Below are positions 1 through 11,640 of a DNA stretch of 64,000 bases, piece after piece. Both the position numbers and the translations under genes were made by a program. This stretch comes from Bufo bufo. Its lineage: Eukaryota > Chordata > Amphibia > Anura > Bufonidae. Position 1 is the stretch's first letter. Each line of letters opens with the position of its first letter. The stretch lies in the NCBI RefSeq assembly GCF_905171765.1, contig NC_053392.1, positions 102,040,220-102,104,219 of the forward strand, written 5' to 3'. The notes below the pieces were generated by a model. It ran no database searches. It had not been told where the DNA came from and was given only the letters and a program-made list of their open reading frames with translations.

Positions 1-2830
1 AGTCTCTAATCTCATAAGTTCTTCCTGTCAAGACACTCCTAAAAGTTTTTGACGCAGTGATAAACGGGCAAGCCACACAACCACTGCATCTAAACATTCC
101 CAAAGGTCTTCTTTCTAGCCATGTCCCTTCAGTCTTAGGTATTGTATATAGACTGTGTACCAAGCGGTCCCTTCTAAAGGTAATCGCTGGTCTTGGTGGA
201 AGTTTATCGATCAGGTCCCTATCGGTTTGTAAGATACCCCAGTACCTCCTGAGAATTTCAAATACTCTCTCGTGGGCATTATCATATGTCCCGATCACTC
301 TTACTATTCTTTCTTGTGGATTTCTCTTTTGGGGCCTCAGAAATTGATTCCTTTCCGTAGTCATGGAGTGTTTGAAGGCTTTATTAAGCGTCTCATCAGG
401 GTATCCTCTCCTCAGAAATCTGTTCCTAAGATCCCTTGATTGTGTCACAAAGGTAGGTGTGTCCGTACAGTTTCTTCTAACCCGAATATACTGGCCCTTT
501 GGGATACCTTTTTTCACCGGATTAGGGTGAAAACTATCCCAATGTAAAAGGCTGTCAGTGGCCGTGGGTTTCCTGAAGGTTTCTATACATAGAACAACCT
601 CCCTTTTTGAAATTCTTATATCTAAGAAAGAAATTTATTTGTTGCTGATCTCACATGTAAAGCGTAGTCCAATGGGGTTCTGATTCAAAGATGTAACAAA
701 TCACCTGAAGGACACCTCTGCACCATCCCACAATATAAAGATATCATCGATATATCTTCCCCAGAAGATAATGTGGGTGGTCGGGGGTTCTTCCACATCA
801 ATGAAAACCAACCGGTCCTCCCACCAGCCCAGGGGAAAATTTGCGTAGGTCGGTGCACAGGGGCTACCCATCGCGGTGCCCCTGAGCTGGTGGTAGAACA
901 CGTTTTTAAACAAAAAGAAATTGTGGGTCAGGACAAGAATGAAGGAGATAGAATGAAGGAGTTATGAGCCCTGCACTGTATGCCCCTGGTTTCTAGGAAG
1001 GAAAGCACTGTCTTCATCCCCCATTTGTGTGGTATACTGCTGTAGAGAGCCTTAACATCTATGGAGGCCAAGAAGCTGCTCTCCTCCACAGCAGTATCCT
1101 GTATCTTTAACAGTAAATCAGTAGTATCCCTGATATAAGAGGGCAGCGAGGAGACAAAAGGTCTGAGGACTTTATCTACGTAAATAGTAACATTTTGGGA
1201 TAGTGAGTCTATCCCGGACACTATTAGTCTTCCTTTTAGTGGATCTCTTCCGTTATGGGTTTTCGGGAGTGCATAAAATATAGGTATTTGTGGATTTTTT
1301 GGGGTCATAAATTTCAGTTCCTCAGAGGAGATCAAATTGTTCTCAAAGGCCCCGACAAGGATCCGGTTTAGTTCCTCTATAAAGGTGTCTCAGGGATCAC
1401 CCTGTAGACGGTCTTAACATTTTTTATCATTGAGGAGAGGGCCACACATCCCACTATAAAGGGAATGATCCATTACTACTATATTCCCCCCTTTGTCTGA
1501 GGGCTTTATAATAATACTGTTATCCCTTTGTAGTCCGTTAAGGTCCTCCCTTTCTCCCCCCGTCAAATTTATTTCCTGGTCTCTATGTGGACGTATTCTT
1601 TCTATCTCTTGAGTCACCAGTCTTGAGAAAATATCAATTGCAGAATTTTCCTGAGGGGGGGGCATCTTTTTACTTTTGGGACTGAGGTCCGTGAAGGGGC
1701 CCAAACCATCCTGTTGGGCTGGCCCTTCACTTAGGGATACTAGGAGCCTCGTGTCTTTGAGGCAGTCCATTGGTATACCGAGTTTAGTACACTCTTCCCT
1801 ATCATTATTTTTGTGGAACTTATGCCACTTAAATTTTTGTGTGAAGAGGCTTAAGCCTTTTATCCAAGAAAATGTATCAAAATTCACAGTAGGTACAAAT
1901 GACAGTCCTTTAGAGAGGACCTGTAATTCATCAGATGTCAATGTCCTATTTGTGAGATTTATGATACATTTTTCGTCTACTTGCTCTTGTCCTCCTTTTG
2001 TATAGAGTCTCTGTCCCTCAGATGATAGGGTGGACCCACTTGGTCCTCCCCTCCTTTCTCTAAAAAACCCACAGACGTCCCCCCCCCCAGCAGCAACAGT
2101 ATCCGATGAGAAGGAGGCATATCCCCTGCCACTCCTTTGCCATCTTCTTCCTCCCCTAGGCCGAAAAAAACACCTCTATTTCATCCTCTATTAGATACCT
2201 TTGCCCTTATGAGCCTCTCTGTATCAGAGGAGTCAATATCTGCACTAGACTCCTCAATACCTCTCTCTCCTGATTTCTCTTTTAAAAAGTCAAAAGCTTT
2301 TTTCTCCCTAAACGTAGTCAGGTCAGTAATGAACTGTCTATGTTTTCTTTCTTTTATCTGCGTTGGATAGCGTTCGACTGAGGTTTTTAGAGTGGCCTCC
2401 CTCCTATTAAAATTAGGGTCACCTTTCAATGTAAGTGCTAGTTCTATTTGTTTATTCAACTTACAACAGGTGTTACTGAGAATTTCTTTCTCCTCTTCTA
2501 ATAATATTTTCATAAATCGAATCGAACTTTCAATAGATTCTTTTTCCCATTTCTCCAATAATCGTGGGGAGCTAGATCTTAGGGCAGGGACTAGTCGGAT
2601 CCTCAGACCCTTTGGTACGATTCTGTTTTTAATATAATTGTCCAAAGTATGTGTCTCCCACCAAGATTTCAAATTTTCCTTGTAATCATCATACAAATCT
2701 TTAAATATTGTTTTTAATGATAGATGACCACTCTTTTCACGTATGCCTTCCTGCTCTGAAAAAAACTCCTCCTCCTCCAGCTGTCTGTATTTATAGGTCC
2801 TTTTAGAAAACCTGCCATACTAAATCACCA
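1..2830 (-). pseudogene. PLE polyprotein (RT + GIY-YIG linker), broken
   Basis: Open segments on the minus strand in order are 2,696-2,181 (N-terminal helical region with WWETHTLDNYIKNRIVPKGLRI), 1,941-1,414 (IIKPSDKGGNIVVMD, the RT entry region), 1,335-928 (fingers/palm, YALPKTHN, LIVSGIDS, YSSIPHKWG), 913-701 (AMGSPCAPTYAN then RYIDDIFILWDG, where YIDD is the catalytic motif), and below 416 the linker with FRCSGCVAC-type cysteines before the endonuclease. Frames shift between segments, and a small deletion relative to copy 2 removes about 15 bases near 173. It is a reverse transcriptase by clear motif content but not a working gene. Confidence 0.85.
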
Positions 2831-3431
2831 TAAATTCATCAACACAAAAACCGCCTCAGCACTGCATATAGAGTATAGAGAAGTATAAATCAGCATAGTC
2901 CAGAACACCTTCCCATAAATCTAAAAAATACCTTTTAATGATCAATTTAAAAACATTCGCTCGGATCAAGCTCAGACCCCATGGGTCAAGACAACATATA
3001 TACAAAATGAAATACTTCTCATCTCAGATTAACAGATAGTTTTAGTATACTTCCAGGGTTACTCACGGTTTGATGATATAGCCCAGTGTTAGTTGTTTGA
3101 CGTTTTTAGGGGACTTGTATCCCAAAAGGGCAAAAGGTGTGGAAAAAGCTTATTGAAGATATCATTGATGAATGTTCCAGGGCAACATAACATAAGGGTC
3201 AGAGATTAAACTGTTAATTATCCCTATTTCTCCCTATGTTTCCCTTACTACGCCTCAGCCCAAGGACACCCCTTGGTGGTAGGGGTTCCCTGTCCTCGTC
3301 CCTTATCTGTATGCCCCTGTAAAACCCTACTTTAGTAACAGCAAGTAACTAAAATGATGCTGAGTATATAAAAGTATCCCACTAAAGGATAACACGTATA
3401 TGTGTATAAGGACAATTTCCCTATACAGAAA

Positions 3432-3494
3432 GACAATTTCCCGACGCAGCATTTCCCCAGTCGATCAATGTCATGACCGGTTCGTCAGGGGATA
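3432..3494 (-). ncRNA. candidate hammerhead ribozyme in PLE upstream region
   Basis: On the minus strand the invariant core bases are in the right order: CUGACGA (3,488-3,482), stem II made by CCGGUC (3,480-3,475) and GACUGG (3,462-3,457), GAAA (3,455-3,452), a tiny stem III around AUGCUGCGU (3,452-3,444), and the cleavage triplet GUC ending at 3,443. Stem I closes with UCCC (3,492-3,489) against GGGA (3,442-3,439). The pair next to the core in stem II (10.1-11.1) is A-G rather than the usual G-C, which is a weakness. PLEs are known to encode hammerhead motifs with minimal stem III in their pLTRs on the same strand as the RT, which is the arrangement here. Found by eye; no folding program was run. 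Confidence 0.6.
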
Positions 3495-3544
3495 GATTAT
3501 ACTTAACTTAAAGTCTCACAATGGAGACTATCACTTAATGCCCC

Positions 3545-4838
3545 TGGTTTGGGCCCCTTCACGGACCTACGTCCCAAAAGTAAAAAGATGCCCCCCCCAT
3601 AGGAAAATTCTGCAATTGATATTTTCTCAAGGCTGGTGACTCAAGAGATAGAAAGAATACGTCCACTTAGAGACCAGGAAATAAATTTGACGGGGGGAGA
3701 AAGGGAGGACCATAACGGACTACAAAGGGATAACAGTATTATTATAAAGCCCTCAGACAAAGGGGGAATATAGTAGTAATGAATCATTCCCTTTATAGTG
3801 GGATGTGTGGCTCTCTCCTAAATGATAAAAAATGTTATGACCGTCTACAGGGTGATCCCTCAGACACCTTTATAGAGGAACTAAACCGGATCCTTGTCGG
3901 GGCCTTTGAGAACAATTTGATCTCCTCTGAGGAACTGAAATTTATGACCCCAAAAAATCCATAAATACCTAAGTTTTATGCACTCCCGAAAATCCATAAG
4001 GGAAGAGATCAACTAAAAGGAAGACTAATAGTGTCCGGGATAGACTCACTATCCCAAAACGTTAGTATTTACGTAGATAAAGTCCTCAGACCTTTTGTCT
4101 CCTCGCTGCCCTCTTATATCGGGGATACTACTGATTTACTGTTAAAGATACAGGATACTGCTGTTGAGGAGAGCACCTTCTTGGCCTCCATAGATGTTGA
4201 GGCTCTCTACAGCAGTATATCACACAAATGGGGGATGAAGGCAGTGCTTTCCTTCCTAGCAACCAGGGGCATACAGTGCAGGGCTCATAACTCCTTCATT
4301 CTATCCCTCCTGAGATTTGTCCTGACCCACAATTTCTTTTTGTTTAAAAACGTGTTCTACCACCAGCTCAGGAGCACCGCGATGGGTAGCCCCTGTGCAC
4401 CGACCTACGCAAATTTGCTCCTGGGCTGGTGGGAGGACCGACTGGTCTTCAGTGACGTGGAAGAACCCTGGACCACCCACATTATCTTCTGGGGAAGATA
4501 TGTCGATGATATCTTTATATTGTGGGATGGTCCAGAGGTGTCCTTCAGGTCATTTGTTACATCTTTGAATCAGAACCCCATTGGACTACGCTTTACATGT
4601 GAGATCAGCAACAAAGAAATTTCTTTCTTAGATAAAAGAATTTCAAAGAGGGAGGTTGTTCTATGTATAGAAACCTTCAGGAAACCCACGGCCACTAACA
4701 GCCTTTTACATTGGGATAGTTTTCACCCTAATCCGGTGAAAAAAGGTATCCCAAAGGGCCAGTATATTCGGGTTAGAAGAAACTGTACGGACACACCTAC
4801 CTCTGTGACACAATCAAGGGATCTTAGGAACAGATTTC
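3545..4838 (+). pseudogene. PLE reverse transcriptase, left fragment of copy 2
   Basis: Longest open stretch is 4,031-4,838 with SGIDSLSQNV, YSSISHKWG, AMGSPCAPTYANLLLGWWE and RYVDDIFILWDG. The active-site motif is YVDD here versus YIDD in copy 1. The upstream part is broken: a one-base loss near 3,768 shifts the frame after the KPSDKGG region, and a stop follows PKNP at 3,961. It ends at the L1 target-site duplication; the open frame past 4,838 is translated poly-T tract and not PLE. Confidence 0.85.
4826..4838 (+). repeat. L1 target-site duplication, left copy
   Basis: AGGAACAGATTTC occurs here and again at 21,688-21,700. The PLE sequence is continuous when one copy and the intervening DNA are removed. 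Confidence 0.93.
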
Positions 4839-5208
4839 ATTTTTTTTTTTATTATTATTTTTTTATTTAATAAATATTTTATTTTCTTCAATAATAATTA
4901 CAAAAAAGCAATTAAACAGCGCTGAAAAAGCGGAAATAAGCCAAAAACACAGAAAAGTAAACAAAGCTTATAGACATATGCCATAAATAATACTATAATT
5001 TCCACATTAACATAGACGATAGCACTAAGTCCAACACTGTAGACACAAGCATAGTACCTTTAAACCCCGCTATTCCCCCTCTTACCCTTAGCTACTGTCG
5101 CTGATAGCCCGGAACCCGTACCCCCCCCGTACCCGTCCGTCTACTCCACCCTTCGAGCTGAGCTAGTCAATACACCTCACTTCTGCAGAGCAGCATAATA
5201 ACGCTACC
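4839..5208 (-). other. L1 3' UTR and A-rich tail
   Basis: On the minus strand the sequence ends in A-rich DNA (poly-T with a few A on the plus strand at 4,839-4,870) preceded by AATAAA-like signals near 4,865-4,880. No open frame follows the ORF2 stop at 5,209. Confidence 0.75.
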
Positions 5209-7874
5209 TCACCTACTTCGCCTCTCAACCTCCTCATACAGCTTTATTTGGGACATTATCCGTCTCCACTCCTCAAATACCGGGGAAATGGGGGAACCCC
5301 ATCTCTTGACTATCAGAACCTTTGCTATCAAACAGCCCTTCAACCAGACTAATCGATGATCAGAAGGATTTGGATTGTCAGGTATATAATAGCCCAAAAT
5401 TACAGAAATCATATCTGGTGCACAAGCTTGGGGAAAATCCCTCTGCAATGCTATAAATACCTGCTCCCAAAAGCTCTTTATCACACTGCATTCCCATAAA
5501 AGATGGATATATCCAACATTGGGTCTGCCGCACTTTCGACAGGGAAAATCACGTCCTCGGTTATTAACAAACTTAGCCTGCATTTGTGGTGTATAGTATA
5601 GCCTATGTAAAATCTTAAACTGAATCAATCTATAGCTGGCTGCCAATGCTACCTTTTTTATATTTTTAAAAATCTGTGGCCAGGGAAGGGGGGAGGTTTT
5701 TAATTCCTGTTCCCATTTAAATGTGCTTTTAAGGGGAAACACTGTGGACAGTGAATCTCGCATTTTCGAGTAAATCTGTGCCATTTTAATCTTTTTCCCT
5801 GCGTGAAAAAAACAGTAATCAAAGAATAGTTGTTCAGTAATCATATATGTTTTATTAAAGGGCTTCTGTCACCCCCCAAAACTCATTTTTCATTTTTGGG
5901 CATATTAAAATCCTCATTGGACGAATATTCCCTATATTCTTACCTTGTTCTGTGGCTTCGTTTCATAAAAAATCGAGCTTTTAAAATATGCAAATGACTT
6001 CACTACCAGCAAGTAGGGCGTCTACTTGCTGGTAGCCGCCGCATCCTCCTTTTAAAAGACCGCCCCCTCCTCCAGTTGATTGACAGGGCCAGCGAGCGCT
6101 CTCCTCCTCCGGCTGGCCCTGTCAGCATTTCAAATCCCGCGCCTGCGCCTTACGTGTCTTCATTCGGCGCAGGCGCTCTGAGAGAAGGACGCTCGCTTCC
6201 TCAGCACTCCCTCAGTGCGCCTGCGCCGATGACGTCTTCTCTTTTGGGTTTAGAGGTGAAACGAAGCCACAGGACAAGGTAAGAGCCCTATATAGGGAAT
6301 AGTCGTCCAATAAGGATTTTAATATGCCCAAAAATGAAAAATTAGTTTTGGGGGGTGACAGAAGCCCTTTAAGTGTAGCGTCATAGGCATGTTTTAAACG
6401 TGCATACATAAATTGATCTAAGAAAGTGTTTGTGAAATTAAAGTCCCCTAAAACTTTGAAGCGATCTGCTACAAACAGATGGGCCACTCTAGTGATACCC
6501 CTACAACTCCAATAAGTGTAATCAGTTATTTTCGAAAATTCCCCTAAATTCCAATTCTCCCACAGCGGGGTAAAATGAAAAACGTGTCGCACCTGCAAAA
6601 TCGTTTTCAATGTGTCCCAAACCCTCTGTAGTGTTCTCGCAATTAAACATCTAGAATCTAGTATACTGCCCTAGTGCATTCTCACCAGCATTACAGCATC
6701 TTTGTATCTGCGCAGAGAAAAAATAACCTTGAAAGAAAGTGAGTGATAATCCCCCATCTGACTCAGCCAGCCACAGATACCTCTGCTTTATGCGGACCCT
6801 CTTCCTCCCCCAAATTAAGTCATTTATTAAAACTTCCAATCTATAAAAAAAAGCATCTTCTATCCAGATGGGGGAAGCACAGATCGGATACAGAACCAAC
6901 GGTAATATGATAATTTTAATTAATGCCAGACAATCAGTTTGCGATATTACTAATTTTTGCCAGGCTCTAATTTTCCCCTTTACTTTATCTATTACCGGGG
7001 AAAGATTTAACTCATAAAATCTACCTATGGGAACACCTATCCTTATCCCCAGATAATCCAGGGAATCATCCCTAGACAAAATCCGAACCCGGGAGCCTCC
7101 GTCGGGGGCCTTTCGATTTAGCGGGAGGAGTGAGGACTTAGCCCAGTTAATTAAATAACCGGACAGTTCACTAAACTCCTCTATCACCTGCATAACGTAG
7201 GGGACAGCCTTCCAACCCTGATCCAAAAAGAGAATGACATCGTCTGCATAGAGCCTGATTTTATCACTCTCTCCCGCTACCCCGAACCCCCGAATCTGAC
7301 CATCCAGACGAATCCTGCAAGCCAGTGGCTCCATAAATAGCGCAAATAATAAGGGAGAGAGGGGGCATCCCTGTCTTGTGCCACGTTGAAGCTCAATAAT
7401 GGAGGAATTGACCCCATCAATATTGACTCTGGCGATTGGTTGGGTGTATAACAGTCATTGCAATGAAGGTAGACCCCAATCGAAAGTGTGCCATAGTCTG
7501 CCACAGGAAGGACCACTCTACCCTGTCAAAAGCTTTAGCAGCGTCCAGGGACAGGATAGAGTGGTCCGGTCCCCCCGCTACCGATAGGTTCAAGTACGTC
7601 CCATACAGATTCTCCTGAATCTGTCTCCTAGGTATAAATCCTGTTTGATTAGGATGAACCAGGGCTGCAATCAGCCGTTTCAGACGATTTGCTAAAGACT
7701 TTGCAAAGATCTTATAGTCTGTATTAAGGAGTGATATGGGCCTGTAAGACCCAACCTCACTATCGTCCCTAGCTTTTTTTTAAATTAAGATGATCATTGC
7801 CTCCCTAAAAGATGGAGGGAGTGAACCATATCTGTAAGATTCACTTAACACCTGCAACAAAATAGGGAGAAGTA
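5209..7874 (-). pseudogene. L1 ORF2: RT core and C-terminal Cys-rich domain
   Basis: Broken ORF2. Segment 7,516-6,651 carries the RT active site LYADDVILFLDQ and the following L1 thumb (WAKSSLLPLN). Next upstream is the typical SYRPISLLNTDYKI with PNQTGFIPRR (plus positions about 7,620-7,770). Segment 6,610-6,373 (beyond the MITE) and 5,844-5,209 continue into the C-terminal domain with CRKCGRPNVGYIHLLWEC, the Cys-His motif seen at L1 ORF2 ends. Frames change between segments, and an MITE sits inside at 5,859-6,368. Confidence 0.85.
5859..6368. mobile_element. TTAA-flanked MITE with GC-rich core
   Basis: Flanked by TTAA at 5,855-5,858 and 6,369-6,372. The ends are inverted repeats: AGGGCTTCTGTCACCCCCC on the left and its complement on the right, with further matches such as the TTTTTGGGCATATTAAAATCC arms. 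The centre is GC-rich with GCGCCTGCGCC-type blocks and a TGACGTC half site near 6,230. TTAA targets are used by piggyBac and by Kolobok/T2-type elements; the transposase is absent so I cannot choose. It lies inside L1 ORF2. Confidence 0.82.
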
Positions 7875-8548
7875 CTTAACCACCTCCTGTCCGCCCATAG
7901 GATATAAACATCCGGGAGGTGGATCTCTATTTCTGAATGGACGTTCCAGAACGTCCGTTCAGAAACTGCAGCTGCACGCTAATCGTGCAGCTGCTGACTG
8001 GGTTGCCCGCTGTCAGGGACAGCAGGGCAACCCAGAGAGAAGGCAGGGACAGTGCCCAGGTGTCCCTGCCTTCTGGATCGCTGCATACACAGCGCTCACC
8101 GAGCGCTGGGTATACAGAGCAGGAAGCGCTATGCAGGAGCTGTGTGAGGTCCTTCAGAGACCTCGATCAGCCCTGCACTGAGGCTGTACAGCACAGTATT
8201 ATGCTGTACAGCCTCTCTGGGGGGTGTATTTTAGTGTTGAGCGCGAATATTCGAATTGCGAATTTTTTTCTCGAATATCGCAATTTCGAGATTTCGCGAA
8301 TATTTAGAATATCGTTCTATATATTCGCGAAATAGAATATTCGTTTTTTTTCTTTTTTTTTTTTATTATATTTTTTTCTTTCCCACTTCCCTAAAGTTGT
8401 TCTTACCTGTCCTTTGGATTCCTGGCTTCCTGGCTGCTCCAGTCAGTGGCGCTTTCAACTTACTGCTATATTCCATATTAGCTAAATTACAATCTAATCT
8501 ATATGTGTATTTTACGAAATTTCGCAATAGTCGCAATTGCGATGCGAG

Positions 8549-9147
8549 TAATATAACACGAAATATTCGCATGAAGATTTCAACTTAGCACTGCTATACT
8601 CCATATTCTATCCCAATATGGAATATAGCTGTGCTAAGTTAGCACTGCTATATTCCATATTAGGCTAGAATATGGAGTATAGCTGTGCTAAGTTGAAATC
8701 TTCATGCGAATATTTCGTGTTATATTAGTCGCATCGCAATTTAATAGAACGCATCGAGTAATATAACACGAAATATTCGCATGAAGATTTCAACTTAGCA
8801 CTGCTATACTCCATATTCTAGCCTAATATGGAATATAGCTGTGCTAACTTAGCACAGCTATATTCCATATTAGGCTAGAATATGGAGTATAGCAGTGCTA
8901 AGTTGAAATCTTCATGCGAATATTTCGTGTTATATTAGTCGCATCGCAATTTAATAGAACGCATCGAGTAATATAACACGAAATATTCGCATGAGGATTT
9001 CAACTTAGCACTGCTATACTCCATATTCTAGCCTAATATGGAATATAGCTGTGCTAAGTTAGCACTGCTATATTCCATATTAGGCTAGAATATGGAGTAT
9101 AGCTGTGCTAAGTTGAAATCTTCATGCGAATATTTCGTGTTATATTA
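8549..9147. repeat. three tandem 210-bp units, each a 179-bp palindrome
   Basis: Units start at 8,549, 8,759 and 8,969, an exact 210-base period. Each begins TAATATAACACGAAATATTC and ends with its complement, with arms meeting at CTGTGCTAA/TTAGCAC near the centre. The arms are almost perfectly complementary, so each unit could extrude as a cruciform or fold as a long RNA hairpin. Confidence 0.9.
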
Positions 9148-9479
9148 GTCGCATCGCAATTTCGACTTTTTCAAATGTTCTTAATATTGCTCTAACTTCG
9201 TCTTTTAGAAATTTCGTAATATTGCTCTAACTTCGTCTCTTAGAATATTACGAATATTCTAAAAGACGAAGTTAGAGCAATATTACGAAATTTCGTAAAA
9301 TACACATATAGATTGTAATTTAGCTAATATAGTGCTATAATCCCTTTTTTTTCCTGTAATTTTTTTTGCCTCTTCTGAACTTAAGTTTTGTAAAATATGT
9401 ACACTATTAAAAATTATTACTATAGCAGTATATTAGCTTAAATACAATCTATGTGTATTTTACGAAATTTCGTAATATT

Positions 9480-9850
9480 GCTCTAACTTCATCTTTTAGA
9501 ATATTACGAATATTCTAAAAGACGAAGTTAGAGCAATATTAAGAATATTTGCAAAAGTCGAAATTGCGATGCGAGTAATATAACACGAAATAGTCGCATG
9601 AAGATTTCAATTTAGCACAGCTATATTCCATATTCTAGCCTAATATGGAATATAGCAGTGCTAACTTAACACAGCTATATTCCATATTAGGCTAGAATAT
9701 GGAATATAGCAGTGCTAAGTTTAAATCTTCATGCGACTATTTCGTGTTATATTACTCGCATCGCAATTTCGACTTTTGCAAATGTTCTTAATATTGCTCT
9801 AACTTCGTCTTTTAGAATATTCGTAATATTCTAAGAGACGAAGTTAGAGC
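9480..9850. repeat. fourth palindrome unit inside a larger palindrome
   Basis: The core 9,576-9,754 matches the 179-bp unit above and is flanked by further inverted arms (GCTCTAACTTC..TTTTAGAATATT on both sides). The larger palindrome is about 370 bases. Confidence 0.82.
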
Positions 9851-10309
9851 AATATTACAAAATTTCGTAATATACACATATTAGCCTAGCCATAGTCATT
9901 AGCATAGGAACGTTGCCTTATACTATCAAGATAAATTTTCGCAATATGCGAAAAATAATTTCGCGATAATTGGAATAATTGCGAATATTCGATTTCGACG
10001 AATATAACACGAATATTCATGCGAATATTCGCGAAATATCGCGAAACCGAATATGGCACCTCCCGCTCATCACTAGTGTATTTCTCCTGTAACTGGGGCT
10101 ACTATGTCAGCCCCAGTTACAGGAGAAATCAACAGTGGAAAAAAAAAGAAAAAGTGAAGTAAATGTCCCCCAGAGGTCTTGTATGACCTTATGGGGGACG
10201 AAAAGTGTAAAATAAAAAAATAAAGTGTTGAAAAAATAAAATAAAAAAAAGGTTTCACATGTAAAAAAAAAAACTCCCCAAGTAAGGAATAAAAAAAAAT
10301 TGAAAAAAT

Positions 10310-11640
10310 ATAATAAAATAGACATATTTGGTATTGCCGCTTCCGTAAAAACCAGCTCTATAAAAATATCACATGAACTAACCCCTCGGGTGAACACCGT
10401 AAATAAAAAAAAAAAACTGTGTCAAAACGAGCAATTATTGTCACCTTACATCACAAAAAGGGCAACACCAAGTGATCAAAAACGCGTATGTCCCACAAAA
10501 TGGTACCAATAAAACCGTAACCTCATCCCGCAAAAAATAAGCCCCTACATAAGAAAATCTCTCAAAAAATAAAAAAAAATATAGCTCTTAGAACATGGAG
10601 ACACTAAAACATCATTTTTTTGGTTTCAAAAATGATATTATTGTGTTAAAGTGAAATAAAAAAAAAAAGTATACATATTAGGTATTGCCGCGTCCGTAAA
10701 AACCAGCTCTATAAAAATATCACATGACCTAACCCCTCGGGTGAACACCGTAAAAAAAAAAAAAACTGTGTCAAAACGAGCAATTTTTGTCACCTTACAT
10801 CACAAAAAGTGCAACACCAAGTGATCAATATTGCGTATGACCCACAAAATGGTACCAATAAAACCGTCACCTCATCCCGCAAAAAATGAGCCCCTACATA
10901 AGAAAATCTCTCAAAAAATTAAAAAACTATAGCTCTTAGAACATGGAGACACTAAAACATAATTTTTTTGGTTTCACAAATGCTATTATTGTGTTAAAGT
11001 GAAACAAATAAAAAAAAGTATACATATTAGGTATTGCCGCGTCCGTAAAAATCAGCTCTATAAAAATATCACATGACCTAACCCCTCGGATGAACACCGT
11101 AAAAAAAAAAAAAAAAAAAACTGTGTCAAAACAAGCAATTTTTGTCACCTTACATCACAAAAAGTGCAACACCAAGTGATCAAAAACGCGTATGTCCCAC
11201 AAAATGGTACCAATAAAACCGTCACCTCATCCCGCAAAAAATGAGCCCCTACATAAGAAAATCTCTAAAAAAATTAAAAAAACTATAGCTCTCAGAACAT
11301 GGATATATTAAAACATGATTTTTTTTGTTTCAAAAATGCTATCATTGTGTAAAACTTTAATAAATAAGAAAAAGTATACATATTAAGTATCCCCACGTCC
11401 GTAACAATCTTCTCTATAAAAATGTCACTTGACTGAACCCCTCAGGTGAACGCTGTAAAAATAAATAAATAGAAACTGTGCTAAAACAACCAATTTTTTG
11501 GTCACCTTGCCCCATAAAGTGTTATAATGAATGATCAAAAAATCATATGTACCCTAAAATAGTAGCAATTAAACTGGCACCTTATCCCCTAGTTTCAAAA
11601 ATGGGATCACTTCTTGGGAGTTTCTACTGTAAGGGTGCAT
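10310..11640 (+). repeat. tandem array, about four 350-bp units
   Basis: The phrase GTATTGCCGC recurs at 10,330, 10,682 and 11,031, with a diverged version near 11,387. Each unit contains CACATGA..TAACCCCTCGG, a poly-A stretch, AACTGTGTCAAAACGAGC and CCTCATCCCGCAAAAAAT. The first three are close to identical; the fourth is diverged. Confidence 0.88.

Larger units (their letters stand above)
1..3495 (-). mobile_element. Penelope-like retroelement, copy 1 (runs off left edge)
   Basis: Minus-strand PLE. Reading leftward from about 3,495 it has a candidate hammerhead ribozyme, about 600 bases of untranslated upstream (pLTR-like) sequence, an N-terminal coding region, a reverse transcriptase and the linker leading to a GIY-YIG endonuclease. 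The window ends before the endonuclease core, which is visible in the sister copy at 22,140-22,290. The reverse transcriptase has the PLE signatures YALPKTHN, YSSIPHKWG, AMGSPCAPTYAN and YIDD. Penelope elements move by target-primed reverse transcription. The coding frame is broken several times, so the copy is probably dead. The 5' boundary is inferred from the ribozyme position and the start of the opposite copy near 3,545. Confidence 0.85.
8232..10075. mobile_element. hAT-type non-autonomous element built of palindromes
   Basis: An 8-bp duplication GTGTATTT flanks it (8,224-8,231 and 10,076-10,083). The ends are TAGTGTTGAGCG and CGCTCATCACTA, near-perfect inverted repeats. Eight-base TSDs and short TIRs are diagnostic of hAT. 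No transposase is present. The interior is very AT-rich, rich in CGAATATTCG motifs, and organised as tandem palindromes. Confidence 0.85.

Noticed and set aside
8549..9147. CRISPR-like or microRNA cluster
   Set aside because: The units are palindromes in a hAT transposon with an 8-bp TSD in a vertebrate genome; there are no unique spacers. A small-RNA role is possible but unsupported.
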